Notes under the pieces: generated by a model | What the model was told of the DNA's origin: nothing | The model's database searches: none | The model's input: only the letters and a program-made list of their open reading frames with translations | Position numbers and translations under genes: made by a program | NCBI GenBank assembly: GCA_963816545.1 | Contig: CAWFLE010000001.1 | Location: 620,001 to 684,000, forward strand | Source: Albimonas sp963816545 | GTDB taxonomy: Bacteria; Pseudomonadota; Alphaproteobacteria; Rhodobacterales; Rhodobacteraceae | Direction: 5' to 3' | Length of the DNA: 64,000 nt | In this document: positions 53,668 through 62,552 of the stretch, piece by piece | Layout of the letters: the number at the start of each line of letters is the position of its first letter | How positions within the stretch are numbered: position 1 is the first letter of the stretch

Positions 53668-55877
53668 ATGACCGAGATCTTCCACTACAATGTCGAGGAC
53701 GGCGTCGCGGTCCTCACCTGGGACCTGCCCGACCGTTCCATGAACGTGATGACGCTGGAGGGGCTGGAGCAGCTCGACCGCCTCATCGACCAGGCCCATG
53801 GCGACGACAAGGTGAAGGGCATCGTCCTCACCTCCGCCAAGCCGGACTTCGCCGGCGGCATGGACCTCAACATCCTCGCCGGCATGAAGGCGCAGGCGGG
53901 CGACGACCCGGCCCGCGGCCTGTTCGACGGCGTGATGCGGATGCACTTCCTGCTCCGCAAGCTCGAGCTTGCGGGCATGGACCGCAAGTCGAAGAAGGGC
54001 GGCAAGCCCACCGCGTGGGCCAGCCCCGGCACCGCCGCCGGCATCGGCCTCGAACTGGGCCTCGCCTGCCACCGCCGGATCGCGGCCGACAATCCCAAGG
54101 CCAAGATCGGCCTGCCCGAGATCATGGTCGGCATCTTCCCCGGCGCCGGCGGCGCCACCCGCGTCAGCCGCATGCTGGGCGCAATGGGCGCGGCCCCCTT
54201 CCTGATGGAAGGCAAGATGGTCGCCCCCGACAAGGCGAAATCCGCCGGCCTTGTGGACGAGGTGGTGGCCCCCGACCAACTCCTCGCCCGCGCCAAGGAC
54301 TGGGTGCTGAACGCCTCCGAGGCCGACACCGTCAAACCCTGGGACGCCAAGGGCTTCAAGATGCCCGGCGGCGCCCCCTACTCCGCCCAGGGGTTCGAGA
54401 CCTTCGTCGGCGCCGCCGCCATGATCCACGGCAAGACGCAAGGAGCCTACCCCGCCCACAAGGCCCTGCTGGCCGCGGTCTACGAGGGCGCGATGGTCGA
54501 TTTCGACACCGCGCTGCGCATCGAGGCCCGCTGGTTCACCAACATCCTGATGAACCCGTCCTCCGGCGCCATGATCCGCTCCCTCTTCCTCAACAAGGAG
54601 GCGCTGGAGAAGGGCGCGAACCGCCCCGAGGGCGTCTCGGACCAGCGGGTGAAGAAGATCGGCATCCTCGGCGGCGGCGGCTTCATGGGCGCCGGCATCG
54701 GCTACGTCTCCGCGAACGCGGGCATGGAGGTGGTGCTGCTGGACCGCGACCAGCAGTCGGCCGACAAGGGCATCGAGCTTCGTCACCGGCCTGCTGGACG
54801 ACAGCCTCAAGAAGAAGCGCATCGACGAGGCCAAGAAGTCCGAGATCCTCGGCCCGCGTCACCGCCACCCCCGACTACGCGGCCCTGTCCGGCTGCGACC
54901 TGGTGATCGAGGCGGTGTTCGAGGATCCCGGCATCAAGGCCACCGTCACGCAGGAGGCCGAAAAGCACCTCCCCGAAAGCGCCATCTTCGCCACCAACAC
55001 CTCGACCCTCCCGATCACGGACCTGGCGAAAGCGTCCCGCGACCCGTCGCGCTTCATCGGCATCCACTTCTTCTCGCCGGTCCACAAGATGATGCTGGTG
55101 GAGATCATCAAGGGCTGCGAAACCGGCCCCGAGGCCGTCGCCAAGGCGCTCGACTACGTCCGCCAGATCCGCAAGACGCCCATCGTGGTGAACGACGCCC
55201 GGTTCTTCTACGCGAACCGCTGCATCATCCCCTACATCAACGAGGGCACGCGCATGGTGACCGAGGGCGTGGCCCCCGCCCTCATCGAGAACGCCGCCAA
55301 GCAGATGGGGATGCCGCTCGGCCCCCTCCAGCTGGTGGACGAGACCGCCCTCGACCTCGGCCAGAAGATCGCCAAAGCCACCAAGGCCGCCATGGGCGCC
55401 GCCTACCCCGAGAACCCCGCCGACCCCCTGATCGACTGGATGGTCGCCGAGGGCCGCCTCGGCCGCAAGGCCAACGCCGGCTTCTACGCCTACGACGACA
55501 AGGGCAAGCGTCAGGGCCTCTGGCAGGGCCTCGCCGGCAAGTACCCGGCGGCCGAAGACCAGCCCGACGTCACCGAGGTCCAGCACCGCCTGATGATGGC
55601 CCAATCGCTGGAGGCCGTCCGCGCCCTCGAACAGGGCGTCCTCGAAGACATCCGAGAGGGCGACGTCGGCGCGATCCTCGGCTGGGGCTTCGCGCCCTGG
55701 TCCGGCGGCCCGTTCGGCTGGCTCGACATCCTCGGCGCCGGCCGGGCGGTGGAGATCTGCGACCACCTGACCGCCACCTGCGGCGACCGCTTCGAGACCC
55801 CGGCGCTGCTGCGCGACATGGCGAAGAAGGGCGAGACCTTCTACGGCCGCTTCTCCCCCGAAGCCCAGGCCGCCTGA
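53668..55877 (+). CDS. fadB: FadB/FadJ-like hydratase/3-hydroxyacyl-CoA dehydrogenase, two one-base insertions
   Basis: 735 aa after correction. The N-terminal crotonase half has FAGGMDLNILAGM, GIGLELGLACHRRIAAD and IGLPEIMVGIFPGAGGATR; the dehydrogenase half has GILGGGGFMGAGIG (NAD), ATNTSTLPIT, FFSPVHKMMLVEII, and the C-terminal helical repeat. Extra bases near 54776 (IDFVTGLLDD read as IELRHRPAG) and near 54854 (ILARVTATPDY read as ILGPRHRHP) shift the frame and back. It hydrates enoyl-CoA and oxidises the 3-hydroxyacyl-CoA; it is the partner of FadA. Confidence 0.88.
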
Positions 55878-56021
55878 CCCTGCGCGCCGCCCCGACGGGG
55901 CGGCGCCTCCCGCGCTCAACGCGCGGTCGTCTCCCTCGCCCGCCTCGCCTGAGCCGGTCCCTCCAGCACCGACGAAAGGCGCCCCCCTCTCCTTCAGGGC
56001 GCGGAAATCCGCCATCCCGCG

Positions 56022-56060
56022 CCCCCTCCCCCGCCTGCGGGGGAGGGCCGGGGTGGGGGC
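56022..56060 (+). repeat. Dispersed palindromic repeat, family R1, copy d
   Basis: CTCCCCCGC-CT-GCGGGGGAG with tail GGCCGGGGTGGGGGC. It is 28 bp before an R2 hairpin in the same orientation. Confidence 0.85.
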
Positions 56061-56088
56061 CGGATCGCAGGGCGATCCGCGGGTCGCA

Positions 56089-56105
56089 GGGGGCTCGATG
56101 CCCCC
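56089..56105 (+). repeat. Dispersed hairpin repeat, family R2, copy b
   Basis: GGGGGCTCGATGCCCCC, identical to 19739-19755. It is followed by TTCGACCCGCCCCCCTTCG, which is nearly the same after copy c at 61777. Confidence 0.75.
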
Positions 56106-56224
56106 TTCGACCCGCCCCCCTTCGGGGAACGCGCCGCGGTCGAAGAATCGCCCCGATCCCCCGCTACCCCTCGCTCATGCCCGCCCGCTTGGGTCCCGCC
56201 TGCGGACACGCTACATAGGACGCC

Positions 56225-56827
56225 ATGATCAGACGCAGCCTCATCGCCCTCGGCGCCCTCCTCGCCGCCGCCGCCCTGCCCGCCCAGGCGCAGGACGCCC
56301 GCGACCTCGCCCGCATCTCGGCCTACCTGAACGCCCTCGACACCGCCGAAGGCGCCTTCGTCCAGATCGCCCCGGACGGCGAGACCTCGGACGGCCGCTT
56401 CTTCATCGACAAGCCCGGCCGCATCCGGTTCGAGTACACGCCCCCCAACCCCAGCCTTGTGGTCTCCGACGGCACCTGGGTCGTGGTCTACGACATGCGC
56501 GACTGCTCCAAGCAGACCGTGCCCCTGTCCTCGACCCCCCTGAACCTGCTGCTGAAGGAGCGCGTGGACCTCCGCCAGGAAGGCGCCATCCGCTCCATCG
56601 AGCGGCGCGAGAACCAGCTCCGCATCACCGCCATCAACCCCGACGATCCGGGCCAGGGCTCCATCACCCTGATCTTCAACGACAATCCGTTGGAGCTCCG
56701 CCAGTGGATCGTGACCGACGCCGAGGGGCGCAACACCACGGTCGCCCTCAACAGCATCACGCGGGGCACGGACGTGCCGGTTCGCCTGTTCCTGCCCGCC
56801 CGCATCGACATCGACGAGTGTCAGTGA
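56225..56827 (+). CDS. lolA: Outer-membrane lipoprotein carrier protein LolA
   Basis: 200 aa. Signal peptide 1-22 (ALPAQA-QD), then the LolA beta-barrel pattern with GAFVQIAPDGETSDGRFFI and KPGRIRFEYTPPNPSLVVSD in pieces, and VVYDMRD. It ferries lipoproteins across the periplasm from LolCDE to the outer membrane. Length is typical for the alphaproteobacterial form. It stands between the repeat region and a GGDEF gene; xthA follows further on the opposite strand. Confidence 0.9.
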   Translation: MIRRSLIALGALLAAAALPAQAQDARDLARISAYLNALDTAEGAFVQIAPDGETSDGRFFIDKPGRIRFEYTPPNPSLVVSDGTWVVVYDMRDCSKQTVPLSSTPLNLLLKERVDLRQEGAIRSIERRENQLRITAINPDDPGQGSITLIFNDNPLELRQWIVTDAEGRNTTVALNSITRGTDVPVRLFLPARIDIDECQ

Positions 56828-56982
56828 CGCCCGCCGGGACGCCTCGGGCCGCGCAGGAGCCTCCGCCCTAGCGGAGCGCTCCCGCGCCGGCCCGGCATGT
56901 TCCCTGTTCATTCTTCGACAATCTCCGCCCGCTATCACCCTCCGCCATCGCATCAGCGACGATCACGCGGAGAAGCATCGGC

Positions 56983-58155
56983 ATGGGACCTCCCGAGCGA
57001 GGCCATCTCGGCCCCCTGGCCACGCCCTTGGGCTGGCTCCTGAATTCGCCTGCCGCGCCGAACGCCGAGGCGCAGGGCTTCCTTCTCGCCCAGATGCTCG
57101 GATCGGCCGCTTCGGCTGTGATGGGCTCCTTCTGCTCGGCCCTCGTGCTCGCCGGCGCGGCCCTCCGCACCGGCCAGCCGCTCTTCGAAATCCTGCTGGC
57201 CTGCGAGGCCGCGATGGTCTGCCTCCGCCTGGCCGAGCGGCGCAACCGCCCGCGCCGCATGCGGAAGGACGGAGGGGTCCGGTCCGTGAGCATCGGGCCC
57301 TCGGTGCTGCTTTCGCTGCTGTGGTGCGCCTTTCAGGGCGGCGTCGCCTTCCTGCTCATGCGCAGCGGCGACCCTGTCCTTCAGGTGCTGTCGGCCACGC
57401 TGGCGATGGCGCTCCTCGGCCCGATCTGCGCGCGCAACTACGCGGCGCCGCGCTTCGCCGCCCTGCTGGTGATGCTCTGCGATCTGCCCTTCGTCGCGGG
57501 CGCCGTCCTGTCGGGAGAGCCCTATCTGCTGCTGATCCTGGCCCTCACGCCGCCCTTCCTGATCGGCGCCTTCCAGATCATCCGCACCTTCCACGACACG
57601 CTCCTGTCCCGGCTGGTCGCGGAGCAGGAGACCCGCCGCATCGCCACGCGCGATTCGCTGACCGGCGTGCTGAACCGCTACGGGATGGACGAGGCGCTGA
57701 AGGCGCTCTCCCCCGGGCCGGAGCGGACCATGGCGCTGCTCGCCATCGATCTCGACGGCTTCAAGCAGGTCAACGACGCCCACGGCCACGGCGCGGGGGA
57801 CCTCGTGCTCATGGAGGTGGCGCGTCGGCTCCAGGCCCACCTGCATGAGGACGATCTCCTCGGGCGGATGGGCGGAGACGAGTTCATGATCGTCCTGCGA
57901 AACGCGGAGCCGGCCTCGATCCCCCGGCTTGCGGAACGGCTCGTGCGCGCCGTGTCGGAAGCGCCCGTCCGCCTCGGTCCCGAGCGCGAGACATGGGTGG
58001 GAATCAGCCTCGGCTACGCCTGCCTGCCGGAGGACGCGGCCACCTCGGTCGAGCTGCGGCTGCGGGCCGACCAGGCGCTCTACGATGCCAAGGAGGCCGG
58101 CAAGCGCGCCTTCTGCCGCTCCGGCCGCGCGCCGGTCTCGCCGATCGCGGCTTGA
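56983..58155 (+). CDS. Membrane GGDEF-domain protein (diguanylate cyclase)
   Basis: 390 aa. About six hydrophobic helices in the first 205 residues, then a GGDEF domain: DSLTGVLNRYGMDEAL, AIDLDGFKQVNDAHGHGAGD and an intact MGGDEF. The I-site position has His instead of Arg (HEDD before LLGRM), so product inhibition is probably absent, unlike the GGEEF protein at 17.4 kb. No EAL domain is present. The N-terminal signal is unknown. Confidence 0.87.
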   Translation: MGPPERGHLGPLATPLGWLLNSPAAPNAEAQGFLLAQMLGSAASAVMGSFCSALVLAGAALRTGQPLFEILLACEAAMVCLRLAERRNRPRRMRKDGGVRSVSIGPSVLLSLLWCAFQGGVAFLLMRSGDPVLQVLSATLAMALLGPICARNYAAPRFAALLVMLCDLPFVAGAVLSGEPYLLLILALTPPFLIGAFQIIRTFHDTLLSRLVAEQETRRIATRDSLTGVLNRYGMDEALKALSPGPERTMALLAIDLDGFKQVNDAHGHGAGDLVLMEVARRLQAHLHEDDLLGRMGGDEFMIVLRNAEPASIPRLAERLVRAVSEAPVRLGPERETWVGISLGYACLPEDAATSVELRLRADQALYDAKEAGKRAFCRSGRAPVSPIAA

Positions 58156-58178
58156 TCCGGTTCGCCTCCGGTCTCAGC

Positions 58179-58952
58179 CTAGCCCAGCGTGACGAAGACC
58201 GGCACGTGGTCCGAGGGCTGCTCCCAGCCCCGCGCCTCGCGCAGGATCCGCGCGCCGTGGGTCTGCACGTCCGGCGTCACCCAAACATGGTCCAGCCGCC
58301 GCCCCTTGTCGGCCGCATCCCAGTCCTTCGCGCGGTAGGACCACCAGGAATACAGCTTCCCGTCGGGCAGGTGCCTGCGCACCGCGTCCACCCAGCCGCC
58401 GGCGACCTGCGCGCGGGTGAACTTCTCCACCTCGACCGGCGTGTGGCTCACCACCTTCAGAAGCTGCTTGTGGGACCAGACGTCATCCTCCCCGGGCGCG
58501 ATGTTGAGGTCCCCCACCAGCACCGCGGGCCCCGGATGATCGGCGAAGCACTCCGCCAGCTCATCCACGAAATCCAGCTTGTGGCGGAACTTGGGGTTCG
58601 CCTCCGGGTCCGGCTCGTCTCCGCCCGCGGGGATGTAGAGGTTGTGGACCAGCACCCCCTCCACCCGCGCCGACACATGCCGCGCATCCCCCTTCAGGCA
58701 GAAATCCCGATGGGGAACCTCCTCCAGCGGCAGCCGGCTCAGGATCGCCACGCCGTTGTAGCCCTTGTCGCCCCGCACCGCGACATGCCCGTAGCCTACC
58801 TCGGCGAACGCCTCCCGCGGGAATTTCTCCGCCGGGCATTTGGTCTCCTGGAGGCACAGCACGTCCGGCCGCTCCTCCTCCAGCAGGCGCCGCACATTGC
58901 CCGCCCGAAGGCGCACCGAGTTGATGTTCCACGTGCAGATCGTCAGGGGCAT
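58179..58952 (-). CDS. xthA: Exodeoxyribonuclease III
   Basis: 257 aa AP endonuclease/exonuclease. Active-site motifs: CTWNINSVRLR, CLQETK (metal Glu), HNLYIPAG (Tyr), VGDLNIAP (Asp-Asn), RLDHVWV and PSDHVPVFVTL (Asp-His). It repairs abasic sites. ATG 58952 (MPLTICTWN) is the standard start; the frame runs on upstream without support. It is convergent with the GGDEF gene and follows cenR on the same strand after a 220 bp gap. Confidence 0.93.
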   Translation of the reverse strand: MPLTICTWNINSVRLRAGNVRRLLEEERPDVLCLQETKCPAEKFPREAFAEVGYGHVAVRGDKGYNGVAILSRLPLEEVPHRDFCLKGDARHVSARVEGVLVHNLYIPAGGDEPDPEANPKFRHKLDFVDELAECFADHPGPAVLVGDLNIAPGEDDVWSHKQLLKVVSHTPVEVEKFTRAQVAGGWVDAVRRHLPDGKLYSWWSYRAKDWDAADKGRRLDHVWVTPDVQTHGARILREARGWEQPSDHVPVFVTLG

Positions 58953-59173
58953 GGGCGTCTCCGGGTCCGAAAGCCGGCGGACCATGCGACCCCGCCGCCC
59001 TCGCCGCAACCCGGAATCAAAGCGCCCGACGGGAGGGGATCCGTCGGGCGCGCCCCTGGAGCCTCCGCCGCGAGGGGTGACGGCGGGGCCGCCCGAAGGC
59101 GGGGCCCTGGCTCTCAAGGTTGACACGTAATTGGGTGTCGCCCCCGGCCCCTTCAAGCGGTCCCCGGCCCACC

Positions 59174-59860
59174 TCACACAACCAGGCGATATCCTCCCGA
59201 CTCCGTGACCAGAAGCCTCGCCTCCGAGGGATTCGGCTCGATCTTCTGGCGCAGCCGGTAGATGTGCGTCTCCAGCGTGTGGGTGGTCACGCCGGCGTTG
59301 TAGCCCCAGACCTCGTGCAGCAGCACGTCCCGCGCCACCACGGAATCGTTGGCGCGATACAGGAACTTGAGGATGTTCGTCTCCTTCTCGGTGAGGCGAA
59401 CCTTCTTCTCGTTCTCGTCGGTCAGCATCTTCATCGCCGGCTTGAACGTGTAGGGGCCGATGGCGAAGACCGCGTCCTCGGACTGCTCATGCTGGCGAAG
59501 CTGCGCCCGGATCCGGGCCAGAAGCACGGGGAACTTGAAGGGCTTGGCGATGTAGTCGTTCGCCCCCGCATCGAGCCCGAGGATGGTATCGCTGTCCGAG
59601 GCATGCCCCGTCAGCATGATGATCGGGCACTTGATGCCCTGCTTGCGCATCAGCCGGCAGACCTCGCGCCCGTCCATGTCCGGCAGGCCCACGTCGAGGA
59701 TCACCAGGTCATGCACCGCGCCCTTGGCCTTCTCGATCCCGGCGGCGCCGGTCTCGGCCTCGAACACGTCGTAATCCTCGGTCATGACGATCTGGTCGGC
59801 GAGCGCCTCGCGCAGGTCGGGGTCGTCGTCCACCAGCAGGATCTTCTTCAAAGCGGCCAT
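59174..59860 (-). CDS. cenR: OmpR-family response regulator, CenR-like
   Basis: 228 aa. The receiver domain has Asp11-13 and phospho-acceptor Asp56 (LVILDVGLPD), LTGHASDSD and Lys in IAKPFKF; a winged helix follows with LTEKETNILKFLYRAN, EVWGYNAGVTTHTLETH and IYRLRQKIEP. The stretch ARIRAQLRQHEQSEDAVF is distinctive of the essential envelope regulator CenR of Caulobacter and Rhodobacter. Its kinase CenK is not in the window. ATG 59860 has GGAGGGAACGAG upstream. Confidence 0.85.
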   Translation of the reverse strand: MAALKKILLVDDDPDLREALADQIVMTEDYDVFEAETGAAGIEKAKGAVHDLVILDVGLPDMDGREVCRLMRKQGIKCPIIMLTGHASDSDTILGLDAGANDYIAKPFKFPVLLARIRAQLRQHEQSEDAVFAIGPYTFKPAMKMLTDENEKKVRLTEKETNILKFLYRANDSVVARDVLLHEVWGYNAGVTTHTLETHIYRLRQKIEPNPSEARLLVTESGGYRLVV

Positions 59861-60037
59861 CTCGTTCCCTCCGATACCCATCGCTCACAAGCGATTTACC
59901 GCGCATCTGGGAGGGGTTACGCGTTCCCGTAAGGTTCCCGTCACAACCCTCACGGCAACGTCACCCCGCGCCGGCCTTTGTTTCAATTTCCCCGGCGGCG
60001 CGCTATCTCTCCGTCACCGGCGCCGGAGATCGAAGAC

Positions 60038-61135
60038 ATGGCCCTCACGCTGAGCATCTGGGAACACGCCGCCCGCGCGCGGGCCGAGCTGCGCATCGGC
60101 GCGGCCATCGTGCTGGTGCGGGAGGATGCGGGCGTCCTCGCTGGCGCGGCCGAGACGCTGACCGCCCAGCGGCTGGAGGATCTCCGCGCCGCCGGCCCCA
60201 CGGATCTGGTGATAACCGCATGGCGCGCGCACACACTCAAGGCGCGGGCCTATGACGGCGACGTGGCGCGGATCATCCTCACGCCGGACTTCAGCCTCGC
60301 CCGCATCCGCGCGACGGCGGACCCCGCGCAGGATCTGACGGCGCCGATGAAAGGGCCCTACCAGACCCGCCGCGGCGGCGACGCGGGCCTCCACCGCGCG
60401 GCCGTGCGCCTCGCCAAGCAGGCGCAGCTTCTGCCGGCCGCGCTGGTCTCCGCCCTGCCCTCGCGCGCCGACGCCGAGTCGCTGGCCGCCCGCCACGGCC
60501 TCTCGGTCGTGGACGCCGACGCGCTGCTGGAGGCCGAGACCCGCGCCATCGGCATGCTCCCCGTCTCCGCCGCCCGCGTGCCGCTAGAGGCGGCCGGCGC
60601 CTCCCGCGTCCACGTCTTCCGCCCCGAGGACGGGACCGAGGAGCACTACGCCATCGAGATCGGCGCCCCTGACCGCTCCCGGCCCGTGCTCGCCCGCCTC
60701 CATTCGGCCTGCTTCACCGGCGACGTCCTCGGCTCCCTGAAATGCGACTGCGGCCCCCAGCTTCGCGCAGCCTTGGCGGCGATGTCGGCCGAGGGCTCGG
60801 GCGTGCTCCTCTACCTCAACCAGGAGGGGCGCGGCATCGGCCTCGCCAACAAGATGCGGGCCTACTCCCTCCAGGATCAGGGCTTCGACACGGTGGACGC
60901 CAACCACCGCCTGGGGTTCGAGGATGACGAGCGCGATTTCCGCATCGGCGCCACCATCCTGCGCCGGCTCGGGTTCCGTTCGGTCCGGCTGCTGACCAAC
61001 AATCCGCGCAAGATCGGGATGATGTCGAACTCGGGGATCGACGTGGTGGACCGCGTGCCCCTCATCGCGGGCGAGAACCCGCTGAACGCGAACTACCTCG
61101 CCACCAAGGCCGCAAAATCCGGCCACCTGTTGTGA
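60038..61135 (+). CDS. ribA: GTP cyclohydrolase II RibA, with N-terminal extension
   Basis: 365 aa. The C-terminal 200 residues are RibA: zinc cysteines in HSACFTGDVLGSLKCDCG, YLNQEGRGIGLANKMRAY, and LLTNNPRKI at the end. The first 160 residues resemble a degenerate RibB-like half, as in alphaproteobacterial two-domain forms, but lack a clear RibB active site. It starts riboflavin synthesis by opening GTP. ATG 60038 is chosen. It is divergent from cenR. Confidence 0.88.
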   Translation: MALTLSIWEHAARARAELRIGAAIVLVREDAGVLAGAAETLTAQRLEDLRAAGPTDLVITAWRAHTLKARAYDGDVARIILTPDFSLARIRATADPAQDLTAPMKGPYQTRRGGDAGLHRAAVRLAKQAQLLPAALVSALPSRADAESLAARHGLSVVDADALLEAETRAIGMLPVSAARVPLEAAGASRVHVFRPEDGTEEHYAIEIGAPDRSRPVLARLHSACFTGDVLGSLKCDCGPQLRAALAAMSAEGSGVLLYLNQEGRGIGLANKMRAYSLQDQGFDTVDANHRLGFEDDERDFRIGATILRRLGFRSVRLLTNNPRKIGMMSNSGIDVVDRVPLIAGENPLNANYLATKAAKSGHLL

Positions 61136-61253
61136 CCGCCGCCGCGGAGGCGGCCGGCACGCACGCCGCGGTCGCGCCGACTTCCGCTCCGCAGGCTGCG
61201 ACCCCCGCCTGCGGAGGCTGGCCAGGTTCGGGACTTGCCGCTTTCGCCGCCCG

Positions 61254-61760
61254 ATGACCCCCGGTCCGGGAGACCTGATCGTCCGCCGCACCGGCGCGCT
61301 GTTCCTCGGCCGCCGTTTCCCCTGCGCCGTAGGCCTCGCGGGAATCGGCTGCAAGCGGGGCGAGGGCGACAACCTCACCCCCCGGGGCGTCCACCGGCTC
61401 GAATCAGTCCTCTACCGCCCCGACAGGCTCCTCCCGCCGCGCACCCCCCTGCCGCTGCGCGCCATCGGCCCCGCCGAGGGCTGGTCCGACGACCCTTCGG
61501 ACCCGGCTTACAACGCCCTCGTCCCCTGGCCGTCGCGCTGGAGCGCGGAGCGTCTGCGCCGCCCGAACCCGCTCTATGACCTGATCGCGGTCACCGACTT
61601 CAACCGCGCGCCCATCCGCCGGGGCTGCGGCAGCGCCATCTTCCTGCATGTCTGGAGGGGGCCGCACCGCCCCACCGCCGGCTGCGTCGCCTTCCGGCGG
61701 TCGGACCTGCTCTGGATCCTCGCCCGCTGGCGGCCCGCGTCGCGCATCCTCATCCCATGA
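61254..61760 (+). CDS. L,D-transpeptidase (YkuD) family protein
   Basis: 168 aa. IFLHVWRG followed by PTAGCVAFRRSDL is the YkuD active site (His and Cys; SxGC variant as TAGC). There is no signal peptide from the chosen ATG, so export is unclear, and a start further upstream is not supported. It may cross-link peptidoglycan or attach lipoproteins. It lies 118 bp after ribA; the gap holds Gly/Cys-rich hairpins similar to R3. Confidence 0.8.
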   Translation: MTPGPGDLIVRRTGALFLGRRFPCAVGLAGIGCKRGEGDNLTPRGVHRLESVLYRPDRLLPPRTPLPLRAIGPAEGWSDDPSDPAYNALVPWPSRWSAERLRRPNPLYDLIAVTDFNRAPIRRGCGSAIFLHVWRGPHRPTAGCVAFRRSDLLWILARWRPASRILIP

Positions 61761-61776
61761 AGGGGGGCGGGGCGAA

Positions 61777-61793
61777 GGGGGCATCGAGCCCCC
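61777..61793 (-). repeat. Dispersed hairpin repeat, family R2, copy c
   Basis: GGGGGCATCGAGCCCCC, the reverse complement of copies a and b. It lies between convergent genes and may act as a terminator. Confidence 0.7.
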
Positions 61794-61831
61794 TCCGCCC
61801 CGCGGATACGCTTCGCGATCCGGGCGCCGGT

Positions 61832-62476
61832 TCAGCCGTAATCCCGTTCTCCGAAGATGGCCGAGCCCACGCGAACATGCGTCGCGCCGAACTCGATCGC
61901 CGTCTCGAAATCTCCGCTCATGCCCATGGAAAGGCCCGCCAGCCCGTTCCGCTCCGCAAGCTTCGCCAGCAGCGCGAAATGCATGGCGGGATGCTCCTCC
62001 ACCGGCGGGATGCACATCAGCCCCGCCACCGGCAGCTCCATCGCCCGGCAGGCGGCGACCAGCGCGTCCACGTCGGCCGGAACCGCGCCCGCCTTCTGCG
62101 GCTCCTCGCCCGTGTTCACCTGAACGAAGACCCTCGGCGCCGCGCCCCGCGCCTGCGCCGCCTCGGCGATCCTGCGCGCGAGCTTCTCGCGGTCCACCGT
62201 CTGGATCACGTCGAACAGCTCCAGCGCCTTGTTGACCTTGTTGCTCTGCAACGGCCCCACGAGGTGCAGCTCCAGCCCCTCGCGCCTGTGGGCCCAGCGG
62301 CCTTCCGCCTCCTGAACCCGGTTCTCGCCAAACACGAGCTGGCCCTGGTCCAGCACGGCCTGAACCCGATCCTCCGGCTGGACCTTGGACACGGCGACCA
62401 GCGTCACCTCGTCCCCGGCCCGCCCGGCCTTCCGGCAGGCCTCCGCGATTCGGCGCGTCACGTCCTGAAGGCTCAT
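61832..62476 (-). CDS. PLP homeostasis protein (YggS/PLPBP family)
   Basis: 214 aa alanine-racemase-like barrel. The PLP-binding Lys31 is in LVAVSKVQP; FGENRVQEA, HLVGPLQSNK and SMGMSGDFETAIEFGATHVR in pieces mark the family. It binds and buffers pyridoxal phosphate and has no catalytic activity known. The length is typical. It lies downstream of the porin gene on the same strand but is separated from it by a strong terminator. Confidence 0.92.
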   Translation of the reverse strand: MSLQDVTRRIAEACRKAGRAGDEVTLVAVSKVQPEDRVQAVLDQGQLVFGENRVQEAEGRWAHRREGLELHLVGPLQSNKVNKALELFDVIQTVDREKLARRIAEAAQARGAAPRVFVQVNTGEEPQKAGAVPADVDALVAACRAMELPVAGLMCIPPVEEHPAMHFALLAKLAERNGLAGLSMGMSGDFETAIEFGATHVRVGSAIFGERDYG

Positions 62477-62502
62477 GACTTTCCCGACCCTGAAAAGAGA
62501 AA

Positions 62503-62526
62503 GGGAGCGGGCCGAAGCCCGCTCCC
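62503..62526 (-). terminator. Strong intrinsic terminator of the porin gene
   Basis: Minus strand GGGAGCGGGC-TTCG-GCCCGCTCCC followed by TTTCTCTTTT: a 10 bp stem, a stable tetraloop and a U-rich tail, 27 bp past the porin stop. Confidence 0.9.
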
Positions 62527-62552
62527 CATCATGCCGTTTCCGGACTGTCGGA

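Larger units (their letters stand above)
55878..56224. other. Intergenic region with repeats R1 and R2
   Basis: 347 bp between the beta-oxidation operon and lolA, without a gene. It holds an R1 palindrome at 56022-56060 and an R2 hairpin at 56089-56105, then CGCCCCCCTTCGGGG. An early stem GCGCCGCCCC-GAC-GGGGCGGCGC (55893-55915) just past the FadB stop would serve as a terminator without T-run. The lolA promoter must lie in the last 100 bp; I see no clear motif. Confidence 0.6.

Noticed and set aside
9182..55877. Programmed ribosomal frameshifting in many genes
   Set aside because: Sites share no slippery heptamer or downstream structure, occur in unrelated housekeeping genes, and two genes would need two events each.
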